Shown here one piece after another: positions 26,430 through 35,264 of a stretch of DNA of 64,000 nucleotides. The position numbers were made by a program, and so were the translations under genes. The notes below the pieces were generated by a model, which saw only the letters and a list, made by a program, of their open reading frames with translations, was not told the origin of the DNA and searched no databases. The DNA comes from an uncultured Pseudomonadota bacterium. GTDB lineage: Bacteria; Pseudomonadota; Gammaproteobacteria; Burkholderiales; Burkholderiaceae_C. Within the stretch, counting starts at the first letter, position 1; the number at the start of each line of letters is the position of its first letter. The stretch spans positions 1,650,984 through 1,714,983 of the forward strand of contig CAMFIB010000001.1 in the NCBI GenBank assembly GCA_945952465.1, read 5' to 3'.

Positions 26430-27590
26430 TCAACGGATTCGGTCGAGGGCGTCTTCTTCGAGCATGCGGCGCGAGATGATGACGCGCATGACCTCGTTCG
26501 TGCCTTCGAGGATCTGGTGCACGCGGGCGTCGCGCAGCAGGCGTTCCAGCGGGTATTCGCGGATGTAGCCGTAGCCGCCGTGGATCTGCAGCGCCTCGTT
26601 GATCACATTGAAGCACAGGTCGGTGGCGAGGCGCTTGGCCATCGCGCAATACACATTGGTGTCGGGGGCCGCGCTGTCGAGCTTGCTGGCGGCCAGCCGG
26701 ACCATCTGGCGCGCGGCCACCAGTTCGGTGGCCATGTCGGCCAGCTTGAACTGCAGGGCCTGGAACTGGGCCAGCGACTTGCCGAACTGCTTGCGCTCGT
26801 GCATGTAGCGCTGCGCCGCGTTGAGCGCGCCCTGGGCCGCGCCGACCGAGCAGGTGGCGATGTTGATGCGCCCGCCGTCCAGCCCCTTCATCGCGATCTT
26901 GAAGCCGTCGCCCTCGTTGCCGAGCAGGTTGCCGGCCGGGATGCGCGCGTTCTCGAAGGTGATGCCGCGGGTGGGCTGGCTGTTCCAGCCCATCTTCTGT
27001 TCCTTGCGGCCGTAGGTGATGCCCGGCGTGTCGCCCGGCACCGCGAACGCCGAAATGCCGGACGCGCCCGCACCGCCGGTGCGCGCCATCACCACCAGCA
27101 CGTCGGTCTCGCCGGCGCCGGAAATGAAGGCCTTGGAGCCGTTCAACACGTACTCGGCACCGTCGAGCCTGGCGGTGGTGCGCAGCGAGCCGGCGTCGGA
27201 GCCGGCGCCCGGCTCGGTGAGGCAATAGGAGGCCAGTTTCTCGCCGCTGGTCAGCAGCGGGCCCCAATGGGCCGCCACCTCGTCGCGCGCGTTCATCGTC
27301 AGCATCCAGGTCGCCATGTTGTGGATGGTGATGAAGGCAGCGGTCGACGGGTCCGCCGCGGCGAGTTCCTCGAACACGATGGCGGCGTCGAGACGTGGCA
27401 GGCCCAGCCCGCCCCATTGCTCCGGCGAGTACAGGCCGCAGAAGCCCAGCTCGCCGGCCGCGCGGATGGTGTCCTTGGGGAAGGTGCCGTGCTCGTCCCA
27501 CCCGGCCGCATGCGGCGCAAGTTCGTTGGCAGCGAAATCCCGCGCGCTGTGCTGGAACGCGCGCTGGTCTTCGGAGAGTTCGAAATCCAT
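26430..27590 (-). CDS. Acyl-CoA dehydrogenase (isobutyryl-CoA dehydrogenase inferred)
   Basis: FAD flavoenzyme of 386 residues: MDFELSEDQRAFQ start, CLTEPGAGSDAGS and FISGAGETD FAD/substrate motifs, QIHGGYGYIREYPLERLLRD, and the catalytic Glu362 in ILEGTNEVMR. Placed between mmsA and the methacrylyl-CoA-type hydratase, it most likely oxidises isobutyryl-CoA. The start at 27590 follows the mmsA stop by 19 bases. Confidence 0.9.
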   Translation of the reverse strand: MDFELSEDQRAFQHSARDFAANELAPHAAGWDEHGTFPKDTIRAAGELGFCGLYSPEQWGGLGLPRLDAAIVFEELAAADPSTAAFITIHNMATWMLTMNARDEVAAHWGPLLTSGEKLASYCLTEPGAGSDAGSLRTTARLDGAEYVLNGSKAFISGAGETDVLVVMARTGGAGASGISAFAVPGDTPGITYGRKEQKMGWNSQPTRGITFENARIPAGNLLGNEGDGFKIAMKGLDGGRINIATCSVGAAQGALNAAQRYMHERKQFGKSLAQFQALQFKLADMATELVAARQMVRLAASKLDSAAPDTNVYCAMAKRLATDLCFNVINEALQIHGGYGYIREYPLERLLRDARVHQILEGTNEVMRVIISRRMLEEDALDRIR

Positions 27591-27609
27591 CGCGGATGCC
27601 CTTCGCCGC

Positions 27610-29124
27610 TCAGCGCAGGCTGATCGTGGTGTTGATGCCGGTGTTGGTCGCCGCGTCGTCGAACCAGCGCGCCGTGATCGTTTTGGTCTGCGTGTAGAAC
27701 ATGATGACCTGCTTCCCGTAGGGGCCGAGGTCGCCGAGCTTGGAGCCGCGCGAACCGGTGAACGAGAACAGCGGCACCGGCACCGGGATCGGCACGTTGA
27801 TGCCGACCTGGCCAACGTCGATGTCTTCCTGGAACTTGCGGGCGGCGGCGCCGGACTGCGTGAAGATCGCGGTGCCGTTGCCGTTGGGGTTGCCGTTGAT
27901 GATCTCGATGGCCTGATCCAGCGTGTCGGCGCCGACCAGCGTCAGCACCGGTCCGAAGATTTCCTGGTCGTAGATCTTCATGCCGGGCTTCACGCCCGAG
28001 AAGATGGTCGGGCCGACGAAGTTGCCGTCGTTGGAGCCCACCTTCAGCGACGGCTGGCGGCCGTCGAGTTCGAGTTTGGCGCCCTGCTCCACGCCCGACG
28101 CGATCAACCCTTCGACGCGGTCCTTGGCGGCGCAGGAGATCAGCGGACCGACGTCGATGCCGGAGCCGGTGCCCTCCCCCACCGCCATGCCCTTGGCCTT
28201 TTCCACCAGCTCGGGAATCCACTTCTGCGCGTCGCCGACCAGCACCGCCACCGACAGCGCCATGCAACGCTGCCCGGCCGCGCCGAACGACGAACCGGCC
28301 AGCGCGTTGAGCGCTTGTTCCTTGTGGGCGTCGGGCATGACGATGCAGTGGTTCTTCGCGCCCATCATGCACTGCGCGCGCTTGCCGTTCAGCGTGGCGC
28401 GGTTGTAGACGTGGGTGCCGACGTGGGTGGAACCGACGAAGGAGATCGCCTTGATGTCCGGGTGGTCGCAGATGCCGTTGACGATCTGCGGGCCACCGTG
28501 CACCACGTTCAGCACGCCGGGCGGGATGCCGGCTTCGAGCGCCAGCTCGACCAGGCGCATCGTCACCATCGGGTCCTGCTCCGACGGCTTCAGCACGAAG
28601 GTGTTGCCGGTGGCGATGGCCATCGGGAACATCCACAGCGGGATCATCGCGGGAAAGTTGAACGGCGTGATGCCAGCGCAGACGCCGAGCGGCTGCAGCA
28701 GCGTGTAGGTGTCGACACCGCCGGCCACGTTGTTGGCCAGCTCGCCGAGTTGCAGGTTGCCGACGCTGGCGGCGTGCTCCACCACTTCCAGGCCACGGAA
28801 CACGTCGCCTTCGGCGTCGGCCAGCGTCTTGCCCTGCTCGGCCGTCAGGATGGCCGCGAGTTCCTTCATGTTCTCGCGGATCAGTTGCTGGTACTTCAGG
28901 AAGATGCGGGCGCGCACGCCGATCGCGGTCTTGCGCCAGGTCTTGAAGGCTTCCTTCGCGGAGGCCACGGCGGCGTCCAGCTCGTCCTGCGTGGCCATCG
29001 GCACGCGGGCCAGCACTTCCTGCGTGGCCGGGTTGACGACGTCGCGCCAGTCGCTGGTCTTGGATTCGATGAACTGGCCGTTGATCAGCAGCTTGACGGT
29101 GGCGGTCTTGGTGCGGGTATCCAT
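27610..29124 (-). CDS. mmsA: Methylmalonate-semialdehyde dehydrogenase (CoA-acylating)
   Basis: Converts methylmalonate semialdehyde to propionyl-CoA in valine degradation. The 504 residues have the aldehyde-dehydrogenase core with [17 protein letters not shown], the MMSDH-type [13 protein letters not shown] and catalytic Cys287 in [17 protein letters not shown] sits before the ATG. It heads the block through to phaC; a promoter and an inverted-repeat operator candidate lie in the gap to the divergent LysR gene. Confidence 0.95.
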   Translation of the reverse strand: MDTRTKTATVKLLINGQFIESKTSDWRDVVNPATQEVLARVPMATQDELDAAVASAKEAFKTWRKTAIGVRARIFLKYQQLIRENMKELAAILTAEQGKTLADAEGDVFRGLEVVEHAASVGNLQLGELANNVAGGVDTYTLLQPLGVCAGITPFNFPAMIPLWMFPMAIATGNTFVLKPSEQDPMVTMRLVELALEAGIPPGVLNVVHGGPQIVNGICDHPDIKAISFVGSTHVGTHVYNRATLNGKRAQCMMGAKNHCIVMPDAHKEQALNALAGSSFGAAGQRCMALSVAVLVGDAQKWIPELVEKAKGMAVGEGTGSGIDVGPLISCAAKDRVEGLIASGVEQGAKLELDGRQPSLKVGSNDGNFVGPTIFSGVKPGMKIYDQEIFGPVLTLVGADTLDQAIEIINGNPNGNGTAIFTQSGAAARKFQEDIDVGQVGINVPIPVPVPLFSFTGSRGSKLGDLGPYGKQVIMFYTQTKTITARWFDDAATNTGINTTISLR

Positions 29125-29183
29125 GGGGGTCTCCTGGGGAAGGTGTTCGGGTGAGGGGCCTGTTCACCCCACAGCATCCGGTT

Positions 29184-29223
29184 ATCCTAGCTTTGCAGTT
29201 TTGCCGATACAAGAGGCAAAGCT
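29184..29223 (-). promoter_or_regulatory. mmsA promoter with LysR-type operator candidate
   Basis: On the minus strand TTGTAT (29207-29212), a 17-base spacer and TAGGAT (29184-29189) form a -35/-10 pair for mmsA. It is overlaid by two inverted repeats: TTTGCC/GGCAAA (29200-29205 and 29215-29220), which flanks the -35, and AGCTTTGC/GCAAAGCT (29189-29196 and 29216-29223). This is the arrangement expected for control by the divergent LysR protein. Confidence 0.5.
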
Positions 29224-29242
29224 GCGCCTGAGTTTTGCGAAA

Positions 29243-30139
29243 ATGCAGAACATGGATTGGGACAACCTGCGCTTCTTCCTCGAACTGGCCCGCAGCGGCA
29301 CCTTGCAGGCCGCCGCGCGGCGGTTGGAGGTGGACCACACCACGGTGGCGCGGCGCATCCGCGCACTGGAGAACGAGGTCGGCTCGCCGCTGTTCGTGCG
29401 CGAAGCCGGCGGCCACCGGCTCACCGAAGCAGGGCGCCGGCTCCAGCCGCAGGTGGAGGCGATGGAAGGCGCGTTCCGCAGCGTGGCGCGCACCACGGCC
29501 ACACCGGAAGAAGGCTTATCCGGGCTGGTGCGGGTCGGCGCGACCGAGGGCTTTGGCACCGTGGTGCTGGCGGCCGAACTGGCCCGCTTCTCGCTCGACC
29601 ACCCGAGGCTGCTGATCGACCTGCTGGCGATGCCGCGGCAGGTGCATTTGTCGCGGCGCGAAGCGGACATCGTGATCTCGCTGGAGCGGCCAGCACGCGG
29701 CCCGGCTGTGATGACCAAACTCACCGACTACAGCCTGCACCTGTACGCTGCGCGCAGCTACCTGAAGGTCCACGCCACGATCCGCACGCGCGACGACCTG
29801 CGTGGCCACAGCTTCATCGGCTACGTCGACGACCTGCTGTTCACCAAGGAGCTGCAATACCTCGACGAGCTGCACCGGCCCGAGCGCTTCTCGCTGCGCA
29901 GCACCAGCGTGATGGCGCAGTACATGGCGGCAGCGGTGGGCGCGGGCGTGGCGGTGCTGCCGGCCTTCCTGGCCGACCGCGACAAGCGGCTCGCCCGCGT
30001 GCTGCCCGCCGAAGCGGGTTTCACCCGCACCTTCTGGATGTCGATGCCGGCCGAGAACAAGCACCTGGCGCGCATGCAGGCGGTGTGGAATTTCCTGCGC
30101 CAGACGGCCGAGGCGCAGCGCGGCATCCTGTTGCCATGA
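29243..30139 (+). CDS. LysR-family regulator of the valine/PHA block (inferred)
   Basis: A 298-residue LysR-type regulator. The N-terminal winged helix reads LRFFLELARSGTLQAAARRL then VDHTTVARRIRALENEVG; the rest is the two-lobe effector-binding domain (LVRVGATEGFG, ADIVISL). It is divergent from mmsA over 118 bases containing inverted repeats, so control of mmsA is the natural inference; effector unknown. ATGs at 29243 and 29252 are both possible; neither has a strong Shine-Dalgarno. Confidence 0.88.
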   Translation: MQNMDWDNLRFFLELARSGTLQAAARRLEVDHTTVARRIRALENEVGSPLFVREAGGHRLTEAGRRLQPQVEAMEGAFRSVARTTATPEEGLSGLVRVGATEGFGTVVLAAELARFSLDHPRLLIDLLAMPRQVHLSRREADIVISLERPARGPAVMTKLTDYSLHLYAARSYLKVHATIRTRDDLRGHSFIGYVDDLLFTKELQYLDELHRPERFSLRSTSVMAQYMAAAVGAGVAVLPAFLADRDKRLARVLPAEAGFTRTFWMSMPAENKHLARMQAVWNFLRQTAEAQRGILLP

Positions 30140-30197
30140 GCGAATTTGCGCTGGCAAGACGGATTGCGCCTGGACACACATTATTTCCGTGCACGCG

Positions 30198-30218
30198 GGC
30201 CGAATGAAGGCCTAGAAT
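30198..30218 (+). promoter_or_regulatory. Candidate 6S RNA promoter
   Basis: TAGAAT at 30213-30218 is a good -10, a few bases before the start of the 6S RNA; the -35 position, 17 bases upstream, reads only weakly like the consensus (TGCACG). Confidence 0.5.
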
Positions 30219-30221
30219 GAA

Positions 30222-30403
30222 GGCGTCTGCGGTGCAAACCGGGCTTTATATTTCCTTGAACCAATGCTCTCTGAGCACGGGCTTGGTACATCGCAGGGCT
30301 GGTGTGAGCGTCTCGCGTCAGATGAACCCGAAGCCCTGCTGCCCTCGCCCACCTGAACCCTGCGTTCAGGATGACGGTCCGGTGGCACTCGCAGACGCCT
30401 TAT
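30222..30403 (+). ncRNA. ssrS: 6S RNA
   Basis: The 316-base gap between the LysR gene and the TauE/SafE gene holds a roughly 180-nt RNA with 6S architecture. The ends pair over a long closing stem (GCGTCTGCGGTGC at 30223 with GCACTCGCAGACGC at 30386-30399). Inside lie ACCGGGC/GTCCGGT, an open bubble next to CCTTGAACC and a long apical arm. 6S RNA mimics an open promoter and traps sigma-70 RNA polymerase in stationary phase. A -10 precedes it and a strong terminator follows. The short ORFs crossing it are not credible genes. Confidence 0.88.
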
Positions 30404-30408
30404 TCCAC

Positions 30409-30438
30409 GGGCGGCCCAATGGGCCGCCCGCTTTCGTT
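30409..30438 (+). terminator. Rho-independent terminator after 6S RNA
   Basis: Perfect 9-bp stem GGGCGGCCC/GGGCCGCCC (30409-30417 and 30421-30429) with an AAT loop, followed by the pyrimidine-rich GCTTTCGTT. Confidence 0.85.
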
Positions 30439-30455
30439 GTGCCGTCCCAGGTCCC

Positions 30456-31271
30456 ATGCTGCTCGAACCCACGCTGATCCTCGAACTCGCCGCCCTCGGG
30501 CTCGGCACCGGCTTCCTCGCCGGCCTGCTCGGCATTGGCGGCGGCATGCTGATGGTGCCCTTCCTCACCATCATCCTGTCGGGCCGTGGCGTGACGCCGG
30601 GCCTGTCGGTGAAGATGGCCATTGCCACCTCGATGGCGACCATTCTGTTCACCTCCATCTCCAGCGTGCGCGCGCACCACAAGCGCGGCGCCGTGCGCTG
30701 GAACCTGGTGAAGGGTTTGGCGCCGGGCATCGTGCTCGGCGGCTTCATCGCCAGCCTCGGCGTGTTCGCCATCCTGAAGGGCTCCTGGCTGGCCCTGTTC
30801 TTCGCCGCCTTCGTCGGTTTCTCGGCCACGCAGATGTTCCTCGACAAGAAGCCGGCGCCCACCCGGCAGATGCCCGGTACCGCCGGCCAGCTCGGCGCGG
30901 GCGGCTTCATCGGTTTCCTGTCGGGCCTGGTCGGTGCGGGCGGCGGCTTCATCAGCGTGCCCTTCATGACCTGGTGCAACGTGTCCATCCACAACGCGGT
31001 GGCAACCAGCGCGGCGCTGGGCTTTCCGATCGCGCTGGCCAACGTGATCGGCTACGCGATCAGCGGCCAGGGCATCGTCGGTGCGCCGCCGGCCTCGCTC
31101 GGCTACATCTGGCTGCCGGCGCTGGGCGTGATCGCCGTGGCCAGCGTGCTGACCGCACCCTTCGGCGCCAGCGCCGCGCACAAGCTGCCCGTGAAAAAGC
31201 TCAAGCGCGTGTTCGCGCTGATCCTGTACGTGCTGGCAGCCTACATGCTGGTGCGTGGGCTGACGGCCTGA
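30456..31271 (+). CDS. TauE/SafE (TSUP) family permease
   Basis: A 271-residue inner-membrane protein of about eight helices with the family repeats LGTGFLAGLLGIGGGMLMVP and FIGFLSGLVGAGGGFISVP, the two Gly-rich half-domain signatures. Members move sulfite, sulfoacetate, taurine-derived or other organic anions; substrate is not deducible. It begins directly after the 6S RNA terminator and is convergent, 6 bases apart, with the TPR-methyltransferase gene. Confidence 0.88.
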   Translation: MLLEPTLILELAALGLGTGFLAGLLGIGGGMLMVPFLTIILSGRGVTPGLSVKMAIATSMATILFTSISSVRAHHKRGAVRWNLVKGLAPGIVLGGFIASLGVFAILKGSWLALFFAAFVGFSATQMFLDKKPAPTRQMPGTAGQLGAGGFIGFLSGLVGAGGGFISVPFMTWCNVSIHNAVATSAALGFPIALANVIGYAISGQGIVGAPPASLGYIWLPALGVIAVASVLTAPFGASAAHKLPVKKLKRVFALILYVLAAYMLVRGLTA

Positions 31272-31277
31272 CGGTTT

Positions 31278-33920
31278 TCAGCCGCTCCGCGGGTTTCTAA
31301 CCGACACGCCGCCGCCAACGCTGCCGGCACGGCGACGGGCCACCACGTACCAGGCCAGCACCGGCTGCCCGCGCTCCTGGCGCAGCGGCGCGCCGTCCAG
31401 TGCCGCGATGTCGAAACCGGTGGCGTCCAGCACCCGCTCCAGATAGCCCCGTGAATGCCGGTAACGGCCATTGACGTCGAGTTCATGGTCGCCCGGCCGG
31501 TCTTCGGGCATCTGCTCCACCGTGAAGGCCAGCCAGCCCTGTTCGCGCAGAGCACCTGCGCTGCCCGACAGGAGCTGCAGGAGGTTGCCGAAGTAGATCA
31601 ACGTGTCGGTGATCCACACCAGGTCGTAGACGCCGTCGTGAGCCTCCAGCCATTGCGTGATCTCGGCCACCTCGAGCCGATCGTATTCGTCGTGCAGGAT
31701 CGCGTGATCGATCATCCCAGCCGCCAAATCGATGCCGGTCAGCGTGCGGGCAAAGGGCCGCAGCAACGGGCCGCACAGACCAGTGCCGCACCCGGCATCG
31801 AAGATGTCGAGGCCGGCCGTGCCTGCGGGCCAGGTGCGGGTCAGCAAGGCCAGCATCTTTTCCGGACCGTGGTAGGCCAGCTTGTCGACGAGGTGTTGGT
31901 CGAAGCGCCCGGAGAAGCGCTCGAACAGCGTGCGCACATAGGCATCGCTGGCGCGTTCAGGTGCGGGTCCGTGCCCGAAAGCGGCCAGCATGTGTTCGGC
32001 GAATGCGTCGCCCGGCGAACGCTCCAGCAGCAGACGGAAGGCTGCGGCGGCCTCGTCGTAGCGGGCCAGCGTGTACAGCGTCACCGCGAGGTTGCGCACC
32101 GGCGCCGGGTCGTCGGGACGGCTGGCGACCGCAAGGCGGAAGCAGGCCACCGCCTCCTCCAACTGTTCGGTGTCCCGGTCAGGTGATTTGGCCAGCAGCA
32201 TCGCCAGCCGATGGGCGTTGTCGGGGTGGTCGGGGTGCCGTTGCAAGAGGTTGCGCCGCACGGCGATGGCCTGCTCGGCCATCTCGAGCCGCTCCAGCAG
32301 ATCGGCCAGTGCGGCATAGGCGCGATGGAAATCGGGCGTGTGGTCAATGACGGTGGCATAGGCATCTAGGGCCTCCTGGTCTCGCCCGGCCTGCGCGTGA
32401 ATGGCGGCGAGATTGAAACGGGCGTCGGCGTAAGCGGGTTGCAGCACCAGCGCGCGTTCGATCAGCGCGACCGCGTCGTCGCCCCGGCCCTGCTGCTGGC
32501 GCAGCAGGCCGAGGAAATGCAGCGCATTGGCGTTGGCCGCATCGGCGCGCAGCAGCGCGGTCAGTTCGCGCTCTGCCGCCGCCGCATGACCCTGCTGCAG
32601 CAGCTGTACGGCATGGTGCAGGTCGGGCGCGTCGGCGACGGCATTCTCTTCTACCGCCGGCGCGGCACCAGGAGCGAGGTCGGCCGCTGCGGCAGCGCCG
32701 GCCTGCGCGACGACGACCAGCCCCGGCACCGGTTGTCCGCCTTCCCAGCGCAGGTGATCGGGCAGGATGCGGGCGGCGCCGAAGCCGGCGTCGCTCAGCA
32801 CCCTTTGGACGTGGGCGGGCGAGTGGCGGTAGCGCCCGCTGACGCCGATCTCGAAGCCGTCGCCCTCGCACGACTCCAGCGAGAACGCGAACCAGCCGCC
32901 GTCGCGCAGCGCGCGGCGCGACGCGGCGACAACCTCGCCGAGGTCACCGAAATACACCAGCGTGTCGGCCGAAACCACGGTGTCGAACGACGCCGAAAAC
33001 CGCGCGAGGTAGGCGGTCAGCTCGGCGACGTCGAGGCGGTCGTAGCCGCGCCCCTGCGCCTTCTCGACCATGCCGGGCGACAGGTCCACGCCGGCAAGCT
33101 GCCGCGCAAATGGCCGCAGCAGCGGCCCGCACAGACCGGTGCCGCAACCGGCGTCGAGGATGTCGAGATCGCCCTTCGCTTTGCCGATGCGTTCGGCCAG
33201 TGCCGCCACCAGCGCTTCGGGCGCGCGGTACTTCAGCTGGCCGACCAGCTTGTCGTCGAAGCTGTCGGCGAACTGGTCGAAGACCTGGCGTACATAGTCG
33301 TCGTCGGCGCGCGCCGGCGCGTCGGTGAAGCCGAGCGAGGCGAGCCGGTGGCGAGCCACCGCCGCGTCGGGCTGGCGCTGGAGCCAGACCCGGCAGATCT
33401 CGGCCGACTCGTCGTTCAGGTCGAGCAAGTAGAGCGCCTCGCTGAGGTCGTGGCAGATGTCGGCGAACAGCCGCGCGTCGTCGCTGCCGATCGCCAGCGC
33501 GCGGCGCAACTGGACGACGGCTTCCTCCACCCGTCGACGGCCGCCCTTGGGCCGGTTGACAAGGAACTGGCCGAGCCGCAGCGGCGCTTCCGGCCGTTCC
33601 GGGAACGCCTCGATCGCGGCGCGCAACACGGCGTCGGCGTGGTACCAACGCGCCTGCGCCTCGAGCGCCTGCGCCAGATCGAACCGGGTGTCGAGCGAAT
33701 GAGGGTCGGCCTCTGCCGCTGCGCGAAAAGCCTGCTCGGCCGCCGCATGCTGCCCCTGCGCGCGGCGCAAGCGGCCGAGCGCGAGCAGGATGGCCGCGTC
33801 ACCCGGCCGCAGCGCCGCGGCCTGCGTGAGGTGAGCGGCAGCGGCGTCGAAGTCACCGGCCCGGTGCGCCGCCACCGCCCGCTGCAGCGAAGCCTGCACC
33901 TCGGTGGACGTGTTGGTCAT
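31278..33920 (-). CDS. Tandem [TPR-methyltransferase]x2 fusion protein
   Basis: 880 residues made of two successive copies of a TPR array plus a class I SAM methyltransferase (COG4976-type). Copy 1: TPRs about 8-200, then DDYVRQVFDQFADSFDDKLV and motif I LDILDAGCGTGLCGP. Copy 2: TPRs about 440-640, then DAYVRTLFERFSGRFDQHLV and LDIFDAGCGTGLCGP. Each half is about the length of the 444-residue upstream neighbour, so this looks like duplication and fusion of that gene. The start overlaps the neighbour's stop (ATGA). The substrate, perhaps a protein bound by the TPRs, is unknown. Confidence 0.85.
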   Translation of the reverse strand: MTNTSTEVQASLQRAVAAHRAGDFDAAAAHLTQAAALRPGDAAILLALGRLRRAQGQHAAAEQAFRAAAEADPHSLDTRFDLAQALEAQARWYHADAVLRAAIEAFPERPEAPLRLGQFLVNRPKGGRRRVEEAVVQLRRALAIGSDDARLFADICHDLSEALYLLDLNDESAEICRVWLQRQPDAAVARHRLASLGFTDAPARADDDYVRQVFDQFADSFDDKLVGQLKYRAPEALVAALAERIGKAKGDLDILDAGCGTGLCGPLLRPFARQLAGVDLSPGMVEKAQGRGYDRLDVAELTAYLARFSASFDTVVSADTLVYFGDLGEVVAASRRALRDGGWFAFSLESCEGDGFEIGVSGRYRHSPAHVQRVLSDAGFGAARILPDHLRWEGGQPVPGLVVVAQAGAAAAADLAPGAAPAVEENAVADAPDLHHAVQLLQQGHAAAAERELTALLRADAANANALHFLGLLRQQQGRGDDAVALIERALVLQPAYADARFNLAAIHAQAGRDQEALDAYATVIDHTPDFHRAYAALADLLERLEMAEQAIAVRRNLLQRHPDHPDNAHRLAMLLAKSPDRDTEQLEEAVACFRLAVASRPDDPAPVRNLAVTLYTLARYDEAAAAFRLLLERSPGDAFAEHMLAAFGHGPAPERASDAYVRTLFERFSGRFDQHLVDKLAYHGPEKMLALLTRTWPAGTAGLDIFDAGCGTGLCGPLLRPFARTLTGIDLAAGMIDHAILHDEYDRLEVAEITQWLEAHDGVYDLVWITDTLIYFGNLLQLLSGSAGALREQGWLAFTVEQMPEDRPGDHELDVNGRYRHSRGYLERVLDATGFDIAALDGAPLRQERGQPVLAWYVVARRRAGSVGGGVSVRNPRSG

Positions 33921-35251
33921 GCGGCCCTCTGGGTGACGATGACCAGGCCGGCGACCGGCTGGCCGTTTTCCTTGCGCAGCACTGCGTTGCTCAACTGCGT
34001 GTCGATGAAACCATGCCGCGCCAGTTCGCCGCCGATGTGGGCCCGCGCGTGCTGGTAACGGCCGCTTCGGCCGAGCGCGTGGCCGGCGGCGGGCGGTGCC
34101 AGTTCCTCCAGCGTGAAAGCCAGCCAGCCACCCGGTCGCAGAGCCGCGTGGGCGGCCGCGAACACGCCACCGAGGTCACCGAAATAGATCAGCGTGTCGG
34201 CCGACAGCACCACGTCCCAGGCGGCGGGCTGCGCTGCCAGATGAGCGGTGAGTTCGGCGACGTCGAGCTGGTCGTAGCCGCCGCGCAGGCGCGCCTTCTC
34301 CACCATGCCGTTCGACAGGTCGACGCCGACGAGCCGCCGCGCGATCGGTCGCAGCAGTGGCGCGCACAGGCCGGTGCCGCAACCGGCGTCGAGCACGTCA
34401 AGGCCGGTGGCGTTGGCCGGCAGCCGCGCGCGCAGCGCCGCCACCAGCACCTCGGGCGCGCGGTAGGCCAGCGTGTCGACCAAGTGGTGGTCGAAGTCGG
34501 CGGCGAACGTGTCGAACAGCTGACGCACATAGGCGTCGTCGGCACGGCCGGGTGTGGGCGTACCACCGGCCGCTGCCAGCAGGTGGCGGGCGATCGGGTC
34601 ATCGGGGTGGCGCGCGGCCCAGTTGCGGTAGACCTCGCGCGCGCCGGCCACGTCGCCCATGGTGTGCAGCACCTGACCCAGCGCCTCCGACGCGCAGGTG
34701 AAGGCGCCGGTTTCGTCGAGCGCGAGGCGCAGGTGGCGCGCCGCCTCGGGCAGCCGCTCCGGAAAGTCGCCGGGGCAGCGCCGCAGAAAGCTGCCGATCG
34801 CGAGGTGCAGCGTGGGGTATTGCGGTGCCTCGCGCGCCAGCCGCTGCCACTGGTGCAACGCGTCGTTCCAGCGCTTCTGCGCCTCCAGCGAACGGGCCAG
34901 CCCCTCGATCGCCTTGTGGAAGCCGGGCGCGATGCGCAGCGCCTCCCGGTAGGCGGCTTCGGCCTCGGCCGGGCGCTGCATCGCGGTCAGCACCAGGCCG
35001 AGGTTGTGGTGTGCATCGACGTAGCCTGGCGAGCGCTTCAGTGCCCGACGGATCAGCGCGACGCCCTCGTCGCTGCGGCCGCGCTGGTGGCACAGCAGGC
35101 CGTAGAAATGCAGCAGGTTGGGGTCGCCCGCCTGCCGCAGCATCAGCCGCCGGTAATGCGGCTCGGCGGCCTCGAGCTGGCCGGCATGGTGCATCGCCAT
35201 CACCTGCTTCAGCGTGGGGGACGCGGTGGCGGTGGCTTTGGCGGTTGTCAT
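33917..35251 (-). CDS. TPR-methyltransferase protein (single unit)
   Basis: 444 residues: several TPRs (about 13-215; LLHFYGLLCHQRGRSDEGVA, AHHNLGLVLTAMQRPAEAEA), a linker, then DDAYVRQLFDTFAADFDHHLV and the SAM motif LDVLDAGCGTGLCAPLL, ending GQPVAGLVIVTQRAA. It is the single-unit paralogue of the downstream double protein and coupled to it by ATGA. It begins 13 bases after the malonyl-CoA synthetase stop, so all are co-transcribed. Cytoplasmic by absence of a signal peptide. Substrate unknown. Confidence 0.85.
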   Translation of the reverse strand: MTTAKATATASPTLKQVMAMHHAGQLEAAEPHYRRLMLRQAGDPNLLHFYGLLCHQRGRSDEGVALIRRALKRSPGYVDAHHNLGLVLTAMQRPAEAEAAYREALRIAPGFHKAIEGLARSLEAQKRWNDALHQWQRLAREAPQYPTLHLAIGSFLRRCPGDFPERLPEAARHLRLALDETGAFTCASEALGQVLHTMGDVAGAREVYRNWAARHPDDPIARHLLAAAGGTPTPGRADDAYVRQLFDTFAADFDHHLVDTLAYRAPEVLVAALRARLPANATGLDVLDAGCGTGLCAPLLRPIARRLVGVDLSNGMVEKARLRGGYDQLDVAELTAHLAAQPAAWDVVLSADTLIYFGDLGGVFAAAHAALRPGGWLAFTLEELAPPAAGHALGRSGRYQHARAHIGGELARHGFIDTQLSNAVLRKENGQPVAGLVIVTQRAA

Positions 35252-35264
35252 GCGCGGCGGGAGG

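Noticed and set aside
30409..30429. GGGCGGCCC/GGGCCGCCC palindrome as a regulator operator
   Set aside because: Position directly after 6S RNA with a T-rich tail fits a terminator better.
30217..30477. Possible 86-residue gene in the LysR-permease gap
   Set aside because: It coincides with the paired 6S RNA structure and its terminator, and has no ribosome-binding site or family likeness.
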